DNA of 64,000 bases, taken from contig NZ_RJKE01000001.1 in the NCBI RefSeq assembly GCF_003751225.1, forward strand, positions 992,001-1,056,000, written 5' to 3'. This document shows, one piece after another, positions 49,084 through 57,213 of this stretch (position 1 is its first letter; the number at the start of each line of letters is the position of its first letter). The notes under the pieces were generated by a model. It saw only the letters and a program-made list of their open reading frames with translations, was not told the origin of the DNA and did no database searches. The position numbers and the translations under genes were made by a program. Source of the DNA: Actinocorallia herbida. Lineage in GTDB: Bacteria > Actinomycetota > Actinomycetes > Streptosporangiales > Streptosporangiaceae.

Positions 49084-49749
49084 GTGTTTCGGGAGCGGGT
49101 GGTGCGTGGGGGAGTGGTCTGGGAGAACGGGTCGCCCGGGCCCCATCGGGTGTTGCCGGACGGGTGTCTTGATCTGGTGTGGGCGGGGGGTGAGGTGGTC
49201 GTCGCGGGGCCGGATACGGGGTTTCGGGTGGTCTCCGGTGGGGGTGGGGTGGTCTTGGGGCTGCGGTTCACGCATGGGATGGGGCCTGTGGTGCTCGGGG
49301 TTCCGGCCGTGGAGCTGGTCGATCGTCTTGTGCCGCTCGCCGATCTGTGGGGCGGTGCGGAGGCGGAGCGGCTCGCCGAGCGGCTGGCGGAGGCGTCCGC
49401 GCCCGGGGCGGTGCTCGCCTCGCTCGCCGCGCGGCGGATGGGGGAGGCGGGGCCTGATCCGCTGGCGGCCGAGTTGTTCGCGGGGCCGGTGGGGTCGGTG
49501 GCGGGGCTCGCGGGGCGGGTGGGGCTCAGCGAGCGTCAGTTGCACCGTCGGGCCCTTGCGTCGTTCGGGTACGGGGTGAAGACGCTGATGCGGGTCAGGC
49601 GGCTCAGCGGGGCGCTGGACCTCCTGCGGGAGGGCGTGGCGCCCGCCGAGGCCGCCGTGCGGGGCGGTTACGCCGACCAGGCGCACCTCGGGCGCGAGGT
49701 CAAGGCGATGACGGGGCTGCCGCCGTCGGCGTACCGCCCGGCGCGGTGA
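49084..49749 (+). CDS. AraC-family regulator with short N-terminal domain
   Basis: The 221-residue protein has a C-terminal AraC DNA-binding domain with two helix-turn-helices (VAGLAGRVGLSERQLHRRALASFGYGVKTLMRVRRLSGALDLLREG, then PAEAAVRGGYADQAHLGREVKAMTGLPPSAYR). The N-terminal 110 residues hold a small sensor domain (HRVLPDGCLDLVWAGGEVVVAGP), the DUF6597 type. The upstream region is a repeat array and the start is uncertain; GTG at 49084 with GGGAGG just before it is used. It converges with the VOC gene; stop codons are adjacent. Targets are unknown, though AraC-VOC neighbours are common. Confidence 0.78.
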   Translation: MFRERVVRGGVVWENGSPGPHRVLPDGCLDLVWAGGEVVVAGPDTGFRVVSGGGGVVLGLRFTHGMGPVVLGVPAVELVDRLVPLADLWGGAEAERLAERLAEASAPGAVLASLAARRMGEAGPDPLAAELFAGPVGSVAGLAGRVGLSERQLHRRALASFGYGVKTLMRVRRLSGALDLLREGVAPAEAAVRGGYADQAHLGREVKAMTGLPPSAYRPAR

Positions 49750-50139
49750 TCACGGAAGCGGGCTGAAGAGGTCGACGCCGTTGCCGTCGGGGTCGTGGAC
49801 GATGGCGTAGCGCTGGCCCCATGGGGCGTCCCAAGGCTCCTTGCCGTGGTAGCCGGCTTCGTTGAGCCGGCCGTAGGCGGCGTCCACCTCGGCGGGCGAG
49901 TCGAAGGCGAACGCGAGGCTCACCCGCGACGAGCCCCGCGGGGCCGTCCACCGCGGGTCGAAGCTTCTGATCGTCTCCACGGTGTCCCAGGCGAGCCGCA
50001 GCCCGCCCGGCAGGACCGCCTCGACGTGCGGTGAGGACTCGGCCCCGTCCGGAAGGTCGAGGCCGAGCCGACGGTAGAAGGCCAGCGACGCCGCCATGTC
50101 GGCGACGACGAGGCCGATCAGATCCAGATGAGCTTTCAT
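49750..50139 (-). CDS. VOC/glyoxalase-fold protein
   Basis: The 129-residue protein has one vicinal-oxygen-chelate domain: LDLIGLVVADMAASLAFYRRLGLDLPDG at the N-terminus, PRGSSRVSLAFAFDSPAEVDAAYGRL in the middle, and YAIVHDPDGNGVDLFSPLP at the end. Its catalytic metal ligands are incomplete, so binding of a small hydrophobic ligand, as in bleomycin-resistance-type proteins, is more likely than dioxygenase activity. The ATG at 50139 is preferred to an upstream run of Arg/Ser codons. It is convergent with the AraC gene with no gap (stop codons at 49747 and 49750). Confidence 0.85.
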   Translation of the reverse strand: MKAHLDLIGLVVADMAASLAFYRRLGLDLPDGAESSPHVEAVLPGGLRLAWDTVETIRSFDPRWTAPRGSSRVSLAFAFDSPAEVDAAYGRLNEAGYHGKEPWDAPWGQRYAIVHDPDGNGVDLFSPLP

Positions 50140-50208
50140 GCACGCAACGCTACGACGCGGCCGGGACGCCTGTCTTGAACGAATCGGACGTCCCGGCCGC
50201 ACCCGCGC

Positions 50209-52653
50209 CTACTTCACCAGGTACGGCAGTCCGTTGTTGCCGGGCCTGCCGCCCTGGGGGATGCGGACGAGCTGGGGGTCGTGGTCGCTGGCCTTCTCGG
50301 CGAACTCGACGTTGATGTGCACGACGCCGTAGCCGAAGCTGCGGATCGACGGGCTCAGCAGGATGTGGTCGAGCACCTGGGAGTTGCCGTCGTAGATGTA
50401 GCTGTAGCGCTCGCTCGGCCGCAGGGTCTCGATCAGCGGCTTCAGCGCCCTGCCGTTGCCGGTGAGCGTCTTCAGGGCGGGCGAGAACTGGTAGTCGTTG
50501 ATGTCGCCCAGGACGACGACCTCGGCCTTGCCCTTGCTCAGCCGGTCCAGGTCGTCGACGAAGGCGTTGACCTCGGCGGCCTGCTGGAGCCGCTGGGTCT
50601 CCGAGGAGCGCACGGGCGGCTGGGTGCGGCCGTGCAGGGGCTGGTCGCCGCCCTTGCTGTTGAAGTGGTTGGCGATGACGAAGAGCTGCCTTCCGCGGAA
50701 GGAGAACTCTCCGGCGAGCGGCTTGCGGCTGTCGGTCCAGGCGGCGCTGCCGGGGTTGATCCGGCCGGGAGAGGCGGAGAGGGAGACCTTGTCGCCCTTG
50801 CCGTCGACGACTTGGACGGCCGTGGTGGAGTCGCCTCCGGCCCGGTCGACGAACTCCACGCCGCGCGCGGGGTTGAACAGGAACACCTGGCGGATGTTGC
50901 CGCCGGGGGCGCCGCCGTCCTCGTGCGCGACCGGGTCGATCTGGCGCCACTCGTAGGCGGGTCCGCCCGCCGCCTGGATGGCCGCGGTGAACTTCGCCAG
51001 GGTCTGGTCGGCGGCCACGGTAGGGTCGTCGGTTCCGCCCGTGGTGCCGGTGTTGTCCTGGATCTCCTCCAGGGCCACGATGTCGGGCGAGCCGAGGTTG
51101 TGCACGATGCCCTCGGCGAGCTGAGCGAACTTGGCGGCGCCGTCGCCCGCCGCGAGGTTCTCCACGTTGTAGGTGGCGATGCCGACGGTCCTGCTGTTCG
51201 CCGGGAGCGGCGCGACGACCTGGCGCTGGATGCCGCCGTCCTGCTCGGTGCCGAAGGCCGACGCGTAGATGGAGTACCCGCCGTAGTTCTGGTAGTGCAG
51301 CGGCCCGGAGGAGGTGCCCTTGAGGGTGTCCCCTACGTCGACGGTGGGGGCGGTGCCCAGCGCGTGGAGCTGGATGCGGCCGCTGTTGGGGTCGTCGTAC
51401 CCGGTGTAGACGGTGCCGCCGCGCTTGGTGCGGTTCTGGCGGGCGCGGGTCTGCACCCAGATCTCGCCGTAGGCGGTGGCCGAGACGGCGCGCACGTCGG
51501 TGACGGACACGACCATGCCCTCGTGGGCCTCGAGCCAGTCCAGGGCGGTCGCCGAGGGGTCGACGGCCAGGTCGTCGAGGTAGCCGTCGACCGTGTACTT
51601 CTCCGGCATGGCGACGGGCACGGCCGCGGGCACGGGGTTGCCGGAGGAGACCTTCGTGTAGACGGGGAGGGTCAGCTCGGTGAGCGTCTGGTTGGCGGAG
51701 GTGGTCGGGTAGTACTCCTTGACCACGCCGGTCACCAGGACGGCGTCGCCGACCGCGACCGCGGGCGCGAAGTTCCCGGTGTAGACGAAGAGGCCCTCGC
51801 TGGTCGCGGCGTCGTCGTCGGGCTCGGTGTCCTGGATCCAGAACCCGTCGGAGGTGACGGCGGTGACGACGCCGGGCACGCCCGTGACCTTCTGGTCCTT
51901 GGCCGGTGAGACGCGCCCGGCGCCCTGCACGTCGTGGATGCGCTTGTCGCCCGGCTCGGTGGGGGGCTCCTCGGTGCCGCCGCCGGGCGTCACCTGGAGC
52001 ATGGTGCCCGCGGCGTTGGTCGGGTTGGGCAGCTGCACCGCGAAGTCGGCGGAGTTGTCGTCGGTGTCGGCCAGGCCCTCCTTGCGGCCCGCCGAGGAGT
52101 TGTTCGCGAGCGTGCCCGCCGCCGACGTTTCACGTATGACTGCCGTGCCGTAACCGACGAGGTCCTTGATGGAGCCGTCGGCGGCGCAGTCGGCGAGGGT
52201 CTTGCAGGCGAGCGGCGTGGTGCCCGCGACCAGCGCGACGACGCCGCTGCCCGCGGCCATCGGGATGGTCCCGGTCACATCGGGCGCGGGCAGCGCCACG
52301 GCGGTCGCCGAACCGCCATCGGCCTCCTTGACCAGGAAGCGCTTGCCGGGCGCGACGGTCCCGCTCAGCGGCGTGACCTGCCACTGGGTGCTCGCGCCGG
52401 GGCTGGCGGGCGCGTACTGGACGCTGTAGCCGGTGAGGTCGAAGGGCGCGGTCCCGGCGTTGGCGAGTTCGACGAAGTCGCTCTTCAGCACCGAGCCGGA
52501 GTTGCCGCCACCGCCGTACACCTCGGCGATGACCAGGTCGGCGGAGGCGGCGTGCGCGGGCGGCGCGACCGCCAGGGCGACGGGCAGGCTCGCGGTCGCG
52601 AGCAGCCAGCCGAACCGGGACGTCCTGCGGGGCGTCGCGTGAGGGGTTGCCAC
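50209..52653 (-). CDS. Secreted multidomain endonuclease (ExeM/NucH type)
   Basis: The 814-residue secreted nuclease starts with signal peptide RFGWLLATASLPVALAVAPPAHA. A lamin-tail domain follows at about residues 38-180 (LVIAEVYGGGGNSGSVLKSDFVELAN, YSVQYA). An OB-fold-like/ExeM connecting domain spans about 230-470 (DVQGAGRVSPAKDQKVTGVPGVVTAV). The C-terminal endonuclease/exonuclease/phosphatase domain is at about 500-800, with TYNVENLA, IVALEEIQDN, RQLFVIANHFNSKGG, GDINDYQ and SDHDPQLVRI, including the conserved metal and catalytic His/Asp/Asn. It degrades extracellular DNA for phosphate or carbon. The GTG start has AAGGAG upstream. A charged Pro/Glu linker near residue 225 separates domains. 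Confidence 0.9.
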   Translation of the reverse strand: MATPHATPRRTSRFGWLLATASLPVALAVAPPAHAASADLVIAEVYGGGGNSGSVLKSDFVELANAGTAPFDLTGYSVQYAPASPGASTQWQVTPLSGTVAPGKRFLVKEADGGSATAVALPAPDVTGTIPMAAGSGVVALVAGTTPLACKTLADCAADGSIKDLVGYGTAVIRETSAAGTLANNSSAGRKEGLADTDDNSADFAVQLPNPTNAAGTMLQVTPGGGTEEPPTEPGDKRIHDVQGAGRVSPAKDQKVTGVPGVVTAVTSDGFWIQDTEPDDDAATSEGLFVYTGNFAPAVAVGDAVLVTGVVKEYYPTTSANQTLTELTLPVYTKVSSGNPVPAAVPVAMPEKYTVDGYLDDLAVDPSATALDWLEAHEGMVVSVTDVRAVSATAYGEIWVQTRARQNRTKRGGTVYTGYDDPNSGRIQLHALGTAPTVDVGDTLKGTSSGPLHYQNYGGYSIYASAFGTEQDGGIQRQVVAPLPANSRTVGIATYNVENLAAGDGAAKFAQLAEGIVHNLGSPDIVALEEIQDNTGTTGGTDDPTVAADQTLAKFTAAIQAAGGPAYEWRQIDPVAHEDGGAPGGNIRQVFLFNPARGVEFVDRAGGDSTTAVQVVDGKGDKVSLSASPGRINPGSAAWTDSRKPLAGEFSFRGRQLFVIANHFNSKGGDQPLHGRTQPPVRSSETQRLQQAAEVNAFVDDLDRLSKGKAEVVVLGDINDYQFSPALKTLTGNGRALKPLIETLRPSERYSYIYDGNSQVLDHILLSPSIRSFGYGVVHINVEFAEKASDHDPQLVRIPQGGRPGNNGLPYLVK

Positions 52654-52835
52654 GGAATCTCCTTGAGAGGCATCGGAGGCGGGGGAGATCTCCCGCGCCA
52701 GGATGCTTCGCCCGAGCCGTGGGGAACAGTGGCTATTCGCCCGAGATACCTGACGCGAGTGATCGCTCGTTAGGAGGTTTCCACAACACGCACCGTCGCC
52801 TGTGCAGGCGGCCACGGGAATTCATCCGGAGATGA

Positions 52836-52880
52836 CCGGAAGTTCGAAGAGCGGCACCGTACTGTTCTCCGAACTTCCGG
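52836..52880. terminator. Long-loop hairpin between ipdC and nuclease gene
   Basis: The perfect 11-bp arms CCGGAAGTTCG (52836-52846) and CGAACTTCCGG (52870-52880) have a 23-base loop, 12 bp past the ipdC stop. It could be the ipd operon terminator, or, given its size, an operator for the nuclease gene. Confidence 0.5.
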
Positions 52881-52891
52881 TCCAGCGCGAC

Positions 52892-53941
52892 CTAGGGCTG
52901 TTCGGGCAGCCTGCCGAGAACGTCCTCGGCCTCCTTCATCACCCGGTCGATGAGCTCCGCGCACGACGGCAGGTCGTCGATGAGCCCGACGACCTGGCCG
53001 GACGCCATGACGCCGAGGTCCGCGCGCCCGTCGACCATCGCCGCCTTGAGCAGCATCGGGGTGTTCGCGGCCATGAGCACCTGCGCCCAGGTCAGCTCCC
53101 GCCCGTGCTTCATCCGCTGTCCCTCGCGGATCATCGCCGCCCACGAGAGCCCGGACAGCCGCTTGAACCGCGCCGCGTTGGCGACCGCGCGGACCAGCCC
53201 GGTGACGGGCCCCGCCGACTCCAGCCGGGCGACGAGATCGGAGCTGAGCACCCGGTGCGGCATTCCGTCGACCCGGGTGGTGACGACCGTGTCGCGCACG
53301 CCCTTGCCGAGGTAGACGTCCTTGACGTCCTGCGCGACGGGCGAGTCGGAGGTGAGCAGGAACCTTGTGCCCATCGCGACCCCGGCCGCGCCGTACGACA
53401 GGGCGGCGATGAGGCCCCGCCCGTCGAAGAAGCCGCCCGCCGCGATGACGGGGATGTCCACCGCGTCGACGACGTCGGGCAGCAGCACGGTGGTGGGGAC
53501 GGGCCCGGTGTGGCCGCCGCCCTCGCCGCCCTGCACGATGACCGCGTCGGCGCCCCACGCGGCGACCTTCTCCGCGTGCCGCCGAGCCCCGATCGAGGGG
53601 ATGACGACGACGCCCGCGTCCTTGAGCGTCCCGATGAGCTTCTGGGAGGGGGCGAGGGCGAAGGAGGCGACCTTCACCCCTTCGGCGATCATCAGCGCGA
53701 CCCGGTCGGCCGCGTCGTCGGCGTCGGAGCGGATGTTCACGCCGAACGGCGCGTCCGTGCGCTCCTTGACCGAGTGGATCGCCTTGGCGGTCTCCTCCAG
53801 CGTCAGGGTGGAGGCGGCGATGATGCCGAGCCCTCCGGCCGCAGAGGTGGCCGCGGCCAAGCGCGCTCCGGCGACGTACCCCATGCCGGTCTGCACGATC
53901 GGGTACCGGATGCCGGTCAGCTCCGTCAGCGCGGTCTTCAT
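52892..53941 (-). CDS. ipdC: IpdC: flavin-dependent oxidoreductase of HIP-CoA pathway (NMO fold)
   Basis: The 349-residue protein has the nitronate-monooxygenase (2-nitropropane dioxygenase) TIM barrel: YPIVQTGMGYVAGARLAAATSAAGGLGIIAAS near residue 13, VIVQGGEGGGHTG near residue 137, VIAAGGFFDGRGLIAALSYGAAGVAMGTRFLLTSDSP near residue 172. IpdC in mycobacteria (Rv3553) is such a protein and performs a redox step on HIP-CoA-derived intermediates. The exact chemistry is not readable here. Its context, directly after ipdB with a 4-bp overlap, then ipdA and echA20, makes the assignment strong. The ATG at 53941 begins the protein immediately after the ipdB stop region. Confidence 0.88.
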   Translation of the reverse strand: MKTALTELTGIRYPIVQTGMGYVAGARLAAATSAAGGLGIIAASTLTLEETAKAIHSVKERTDAPFGVNIRSDADDAADRVALMIAEGVKVASFALAPSQKLIGTLKDAGVVVIPSIGARRHAEKVAAWGADAVIVQGGEGGGHTGPVPTTVLLPDVVDAVDIPVIAAGGFFDGRGLIAALSYGAAGVAMGTRFLLTSDSPVAQDVKDVYLGKGVRDTVVTTRVDGMPHRVLSSDLVARLESAGPVTGLVRAVANAARFKRLSGLSWAAMIREGQRMKHGRELTWAQVLMAANTPMLLKAAMVDGRADLGVMASGQVVGLIDDLPSCAELIDRVMKEAEDVLGRLPEQP

Positions 53942-54678
53942 GCGCGCACCTCCCGCTCCCGGATGCCCTTGGGGTCGAGGACCTCGCGCATGAGGCGGAG
54001 TTCCTCGCCCGTCGGGAGGCGGGTCTCGGGGACCTCGTCGGGGACGGTCAGCGCGAAGCCGGTGGCCGCGACCACGTCGTCGACGGTGACGCCCGGGTGG
54101 ACCGAGCGCAGCCGCAGCGACCCGTCGGGGGCGCGGAAGTCGAGGACCGCGAGGTTGGTGACGACGCCGCGGAGCTGGAACGCGCCCCGGTCGTTCCCGA
54201 CACCGGAGACATAGTCCACCTTGTCCACGAACACCCGGGTGGAGTGGCGCGGCACCCAGAAGCTCGTCGGGTTCAGCCGGGTGTTGCCCGGCGCGCCGCG
54301 CGAGCCCAGGAGCTGGGACTTCGGCCGGTCGGAAGGGCCGATGTGGCTGATGTTGCAGTTGCCGAAGCGGTCCATCTGGGACGGGCCGAGCCACACGTGC
54401 CGCCGCCCGTTCAGCACCAGCCACAGGTGCTCGCGGAACGGCAGCCAGCCTTCGACGTCGCCCGCGGGCGCGCCCAGCGGCACCGGCTCGGCCGTCAGGT
54501 AGGGGCCGCCGTCGGTGGTGAGCAGGCCCGGTTCGAACGTGGCCCGCGCCAGCCGCGCGCCGAGCGCCGGGGTCATGCCGGCCACGGCGGCCGCCACGAT
54601 CTCGCCGTCGCCGCGGAACATGTCGGCGCACGCGGCCGCGCAGACCTCGGCGCGCGTCGCCGTGAGTACCTCGCCCAT
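53938..54678 (-). CDS. ipdB: IpdB: COCHEA-CoA hydrolase beta subunit
   Basis: The 246-residue protein is a CoA-transferase family I beta-type subunit: EVCAAACADMFRGDGEIVAA, FEPGLLTTDGGPYLTAEPV near residue 50, VWLGPSQMDRFGNCNISHIGP near residue 95, and GVTVDDVVAATGFALTVPDEVPETR near residue 197. The CoA-transferase catalytic Glu is not evident; IpdAB is known to be a ring-opening C-C hydrolase rather than a transferase. The family length (about 250) and gene order ipdA-ipdB-ipdC match mycobacteria. It forms a heterotetramer with IpdA. It begins 18 bp after the ipdA stop and overlaps ipdC by 4 bp. Confidence 0.9.
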   Translation of the reverse strand: MGEVLTATRAEVCAAACADMFRGDGEIVAAAVAGMTPALGARLARATFEPGLLTTDGGPYLTAEPVPLGAPAGDVEGWLPFREHLWLVLNGRRHVWLGPSQMDRFGNCNISHIGPSDRPKSQLLGSRGAPGNTRLNPTSFWVPRHSTRVFVDKVDYVSGVGNDRGAFQLRGVVTNLAVLDFRAPDGSLRLRSVHPGVTVDDVVAATGFALTVPDEVPETRLPTGEELRLMREVLDPKGIREREVRA

Positions 54679-54695
54679 CGCCCTCTCCTCTCCGG

Positions 54696-55547
54696 TCACT
54701 GCTCTTCGCGCCAGGCGCGGACGGCGGCCTGGTAGGCGGCCTCGTCGCCGTCGAGGAAGCGGGCGCGGAACGCCGCCCACGACTCCGGCGACCCTGCCGC
54801 CTCGACGTAGTGGCGCTGGAACGCCTCGTCGCGGCGGTCGTCGTCGCCGGTGGTGAAGTGCGACCCGTTCGGGGTCTCCACGACGCCCTCGACCTGCGCC
54901 CGGCTGACCAGGAGCGCCTGGACGGGCCCCTCCTTGAGGAGGTCGGCGGTGTCCACGAGGCGTTCGCAGCTCACGAACGAGCGGTCGGCGGCCTTGGCGT
55001 ACAGGTCGTCGAAGTAGGGGTCGCCGCCGAGGTACAGGGCGTTGCCCCGGGCGTCGGCGCGCTGGAGGTGGACGAAGGAGACGTCCATCTTGAGCGCCGG
55101 GACGGCGATGAGCTCTTCGCCGCCGTAGGGGTCGGCCACGGTCTTGAGCCGAGGGTTCGTCGCCAGTACGTCGGAGCCGAGGCCCGCGGGGGTGGGCAGG
55201 AAGGGCAGTCCGTGCGCGGCCGCGTAGAGGCCGAACATGAACATGCCCTCGTCGTACTCCTCGAACTCGATGGAGCCGTTCTGCCTGGCCTGCCGGAAAT
55301 GCGGCTCCAGCGCGACCGAGTCCAGCGTGACGAAGGGCGCCACCAGTTTGCGGATCTTCCCTGCCGCGCAAAGGAGGCCGACGTCCGCGCCGCCGTAGGA
55401 GACGACCGTAAGGTCGCGCACGGGCGAGTTGCACAGAGCGCGGACCAGGGCCATCGGCTTGCGGCGCGAGCCCCAGCCGCCGATGCCGAGCGTCATCCCG
55501 CTCTCCACCGAGCCGACGATCTCCTCGATCGTCATCTGCCGTCCCAT
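54696..55547 (-). CDS. ipdA: IpdA: COCHEA-CoA hydrolase alpha subunit
   Basis: The 283-residue CoA-transferase-like alpha subunit has GMTLGIGGWGSRRKPMALVRALCNSPVRDLTVVSYGGADVGLLCAAGK near residue 18, YDEGMFMFGLYAAAHGLPFLPTPAGLGSDV near residue 98, and DPYFDDLYAKAADRSFVSCERLV near residue 175. The same phrases are found in Rv3551. With IpdB it opens the last steroid ring of COCHEA-CoA. The ATG at 55547 overlaps the echA20 stop (TGATG); an in-frame ATG four codons later is possible. Expression is expected from the KstR2-like site at 56352 in the divergent promoter. Confidence 0.92.
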   Translation of the reverse strand: MGRQMTIEEIVGSVESGMTLGIGGWGSRRKPMALVRALCNSPVRDLTVVSYGGADVGLLCAAGKIRKLVAPFVTLDSVALEPHFRQARQNGSIEFEEYDEGMFMFGLYAAAHGLPFLPTPAGLGSDVLATNPRLKTVADPYGGEELIAVPALKMDVSFVHLQRADARGNALYLGGDPYFDDLYAKAADRSFVSCERLVDTADLLKEGPVQALLVSRAQVEGVVETPNGSHFTTGDDDRRDEAFQRHYVEAAGSPESWAAFRARFLDGDEAAYQAAVRAWREEQ

Positions 55548-56293
55548 CAGCGCTCCCGGGAGACGAAGGCGTCGCGGTGCTGGTCGCCCGCGCCGGAGAG
55601 GTTCAGTTCGTAGGTGAAGCCCTGCTCGAACCGGTAGGACCGCTTGACGTCCACCGGGTCGATGCCGTTCAGCGACTCCTTGGCCCGCCGGATGACGAAC
55701 GGGTCCTTCTCGGCGATCTGCCCGGCGACCTCCAGCGCGGCCTCGCGCAGCGCCGCGCGCGGCACGACGGTGTGCACCGAGCCGAAGGCGTGCAACTGCT
55801 GGGCTGTCGCGGTGCGGGCCGTGTAGACCATCGCCCGCATGAGGTGCTGCGGCACCAGCCGGGCCAGGTGGGTGGCGGCGCCGAGCGCGCCCTGGTTGAC
55901 CTCGGGCAGGCCGAAGGTGGCGTCGTCGGAGGCGACGATGACGTCGGCGTTGCCGACGAGTCCGATGCCGCCGCCCAGGCAGAAGCCGTGCACCGCGGCG
56001 ATGACCGGCACCTCGCAGTCGTACACCGCGGCGAACGCGGCGTAGCAGCCCCGGTTGGCGCCCAGGAGCGCCTCGAAGCCCTCGGTGCGCTGCATCTCCT
56101 TGATGTCCACGCCCGCGTTGAAGCCGCGGCCTTCGGCGCGCAGGATCACCGCGCGCACCTGCGGGTCCCGCCCTGCCGCGGTGATCGCGTCGGCCAGCTC
56201 GAACCAGCCCTTGACGGTCAGCGCGTTCACCGGCGGCGCGTCCATGACGACCTCGGCCACCCCGGGCGCGGGCGTCGTTTGCGTGATCCCCAT
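55547..56293 (-). CDS. echA20: EchA20: enoyl-CoA-hydratase-fold ring hydrolase
   Basis: The 248-residue crotonase-fold protein begins MGITQTTPAPGVAEVVMDAPPVNAL. It carries AEGRGFNAGVDIKEMQRTEGFEALLGANRGCYAAF near residue 53, VHGFCLGGGIGLVGNADVIVASDDATFGLPEVNQGALGAATHLARLVPQHLMR near residue 100, and FEQGFTYELNLSGAGDQHRDAF at the end. These phrases are diagnostic for EchA20 (Rv3550), which hydrolyses HIEC-CoA to open a ring before IpdAB acts. The ATG at 56293 is selected over 56299 because GAGGG is 6 bases before it. It heads the minus-strand block echA20-ipdA-ipdB-ipdC. Confidence 0.92.
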   Translation of the reverse strand: MGITQTTPAPGVAEVVMDAPPVNALTVKGWFELADAITAAGRDPQVRAVILRAEGRGFNAGVDIKEMQRTEGFEALLGANRGCYAAFAAVYDCEVPVIAAVHGFCLGGGIGLVGNADVIVASDDATFGLPEVNQGALGAATHLARLVPQHLMRAMVYTARTATAQQLHAFGSVHTVVPRAALREAALEVAGQIAEKDPFVIRRAKESLNGIDPVDVKRSYRFEQGFTYELNLSGAGDQHRDAFVSRER

Positions 56294-56351
56294 GCACATC
56301 CCTCTGCGTTCGGCCACCGGCAGGGCGCCGGGGCGGGGCACTCTGTTTTAC

Positions 56352-56365
56352 CTAACGCTTGCTTG
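56352..56365. promoter_or_regulatory. Degenerate KstR2-like site in ipd divergent promoter
   Basis: CTAACGCTTGCTTG matches CAAGC-N4-GCTTG with two mismatches in the left arm. It lies 59 bp from the echA20 ATG and 33 bp before the TTG of the SDR gene. Weakness of this copy in the most KstR2-like block is notable. Confidence 0.45.
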
Positions 56366-56397
56366 GTACCGTAGCACGCGGCGAATGAGGAGGGTCA

Positions 56398-57168
56398 TTG
56401 AGCGTCGGCACGCTTGTCCACGACTACACGGGCCGGGTCGCGCTGGTCACCGGCGGTACGCGGGGCCTTGGCGCGGGCATCGCGCGGGCCTTCGCCGACG
56501 CCGGGGCCCGCGTCGTCGTCTGCGCCCGCAAAGCCGCCAGGAGGGCCGAAGGCGCGGACGCCCCCGGGCACTTCCTTCCGTGCGACGTACGCGACCCCGA
56601 GGACGTCGCAAGGCTGATGGACGACATCCGCGCCGAGTACGGGCGCCTGGACGTCGTCGTGAACAACGCCGGAGGCGGACCCTACGCACCCGTCGCGGAG
56701 GCGCCTCCCCGTCTTCTCCAGCGCGTCATCGAACTCAACCTCCTCGGGCCCCTGTACGTCGCGCAGGCCGCCTACCCCTTGATGGACGAAGGCGCGATCG
56801 TCATGGTCGGCAGCGTCAGCGGGACGAGGCCGTCGCCGGGGACGTCCGCGTACGGGGCGGCCAAGGCGGGGCTGCACCACCTGGCCGCGTGCCTCGCCGC
56901 GGAGTGGGCGCCGAAGGTGCGCGTCAACACCGTCGTCGTAGGGCTCGCCGAGAGCGGCGACGACCAGGCCGAGCACTACGGCGGCGAAGAGACGCTGCGC
57001 GCCATCAAGGCCACCGTCCCCGCCGGACGCTTCGCCACCCCTTCCGACGTCGCGGCGGCCTGCCTCTACCTCGCCTCCGCCCCGCACGTCACGGGCGCCT
57101 CCCTGACGCTCGACGGCGGCGGCGAACAGGCCGCGTGGCAGTACCTCGTCCAGAACCCCGGGTCCTGA
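56398..57168 (+). CDS. SDR of the ipd block (Rv3549c-like)
   Basis: The 256-residue classical SDR begins at a TTG with GAGGAGG 3 bases before it: VALVTGGTRGLGAGIARAFADAGARVVVCAR near residue 14, NNAGGGPYAPVAEAPP near residue 89, Ser in VMVGSVSG near residue 138, and YGAAK at about 151-155. C-terminal GGGEQAAWQYLVQNPGS is the steroid-cluster type. In mycobacteria the gene at this position, Rv3549c, is an uncharacterised SDR with cofactor NAD. Its place divergent from echA20 and followed by a second SDR reproduces Rv3549c-Rv3548c in inverted layout. It acts on a CoA thioester of ring catabolism by inference. Confidence 0.87.
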   Translation: MSVGTLVHDYTGRVALVTGGTRGLGAGIARAFADAGARVVVCARKAARRAEGADAPGHFLPCDVRDPEDVARLMDDIRAEYGRLDVVVNNAGGGPYAPVAEAPPRLLQRVIELNLLGPLYVAQAAYPLMDEGAIVMVGSVSGTRPSPGTSAYGAAKAGLHHLAACLAAEWAPKVRVNTVVVGLAESGDDQAEHYGGEETLRAIKATVPAGRFATPSDVAAACLYLASAPHVTGASLTLDGGGEQAAWQYLVQNPGS

Positions 57169-57213
57169 GGCCCGTTCCATCCGCAGTAGGCAACGCACAG
57201 GAGGAGAGCGCCC

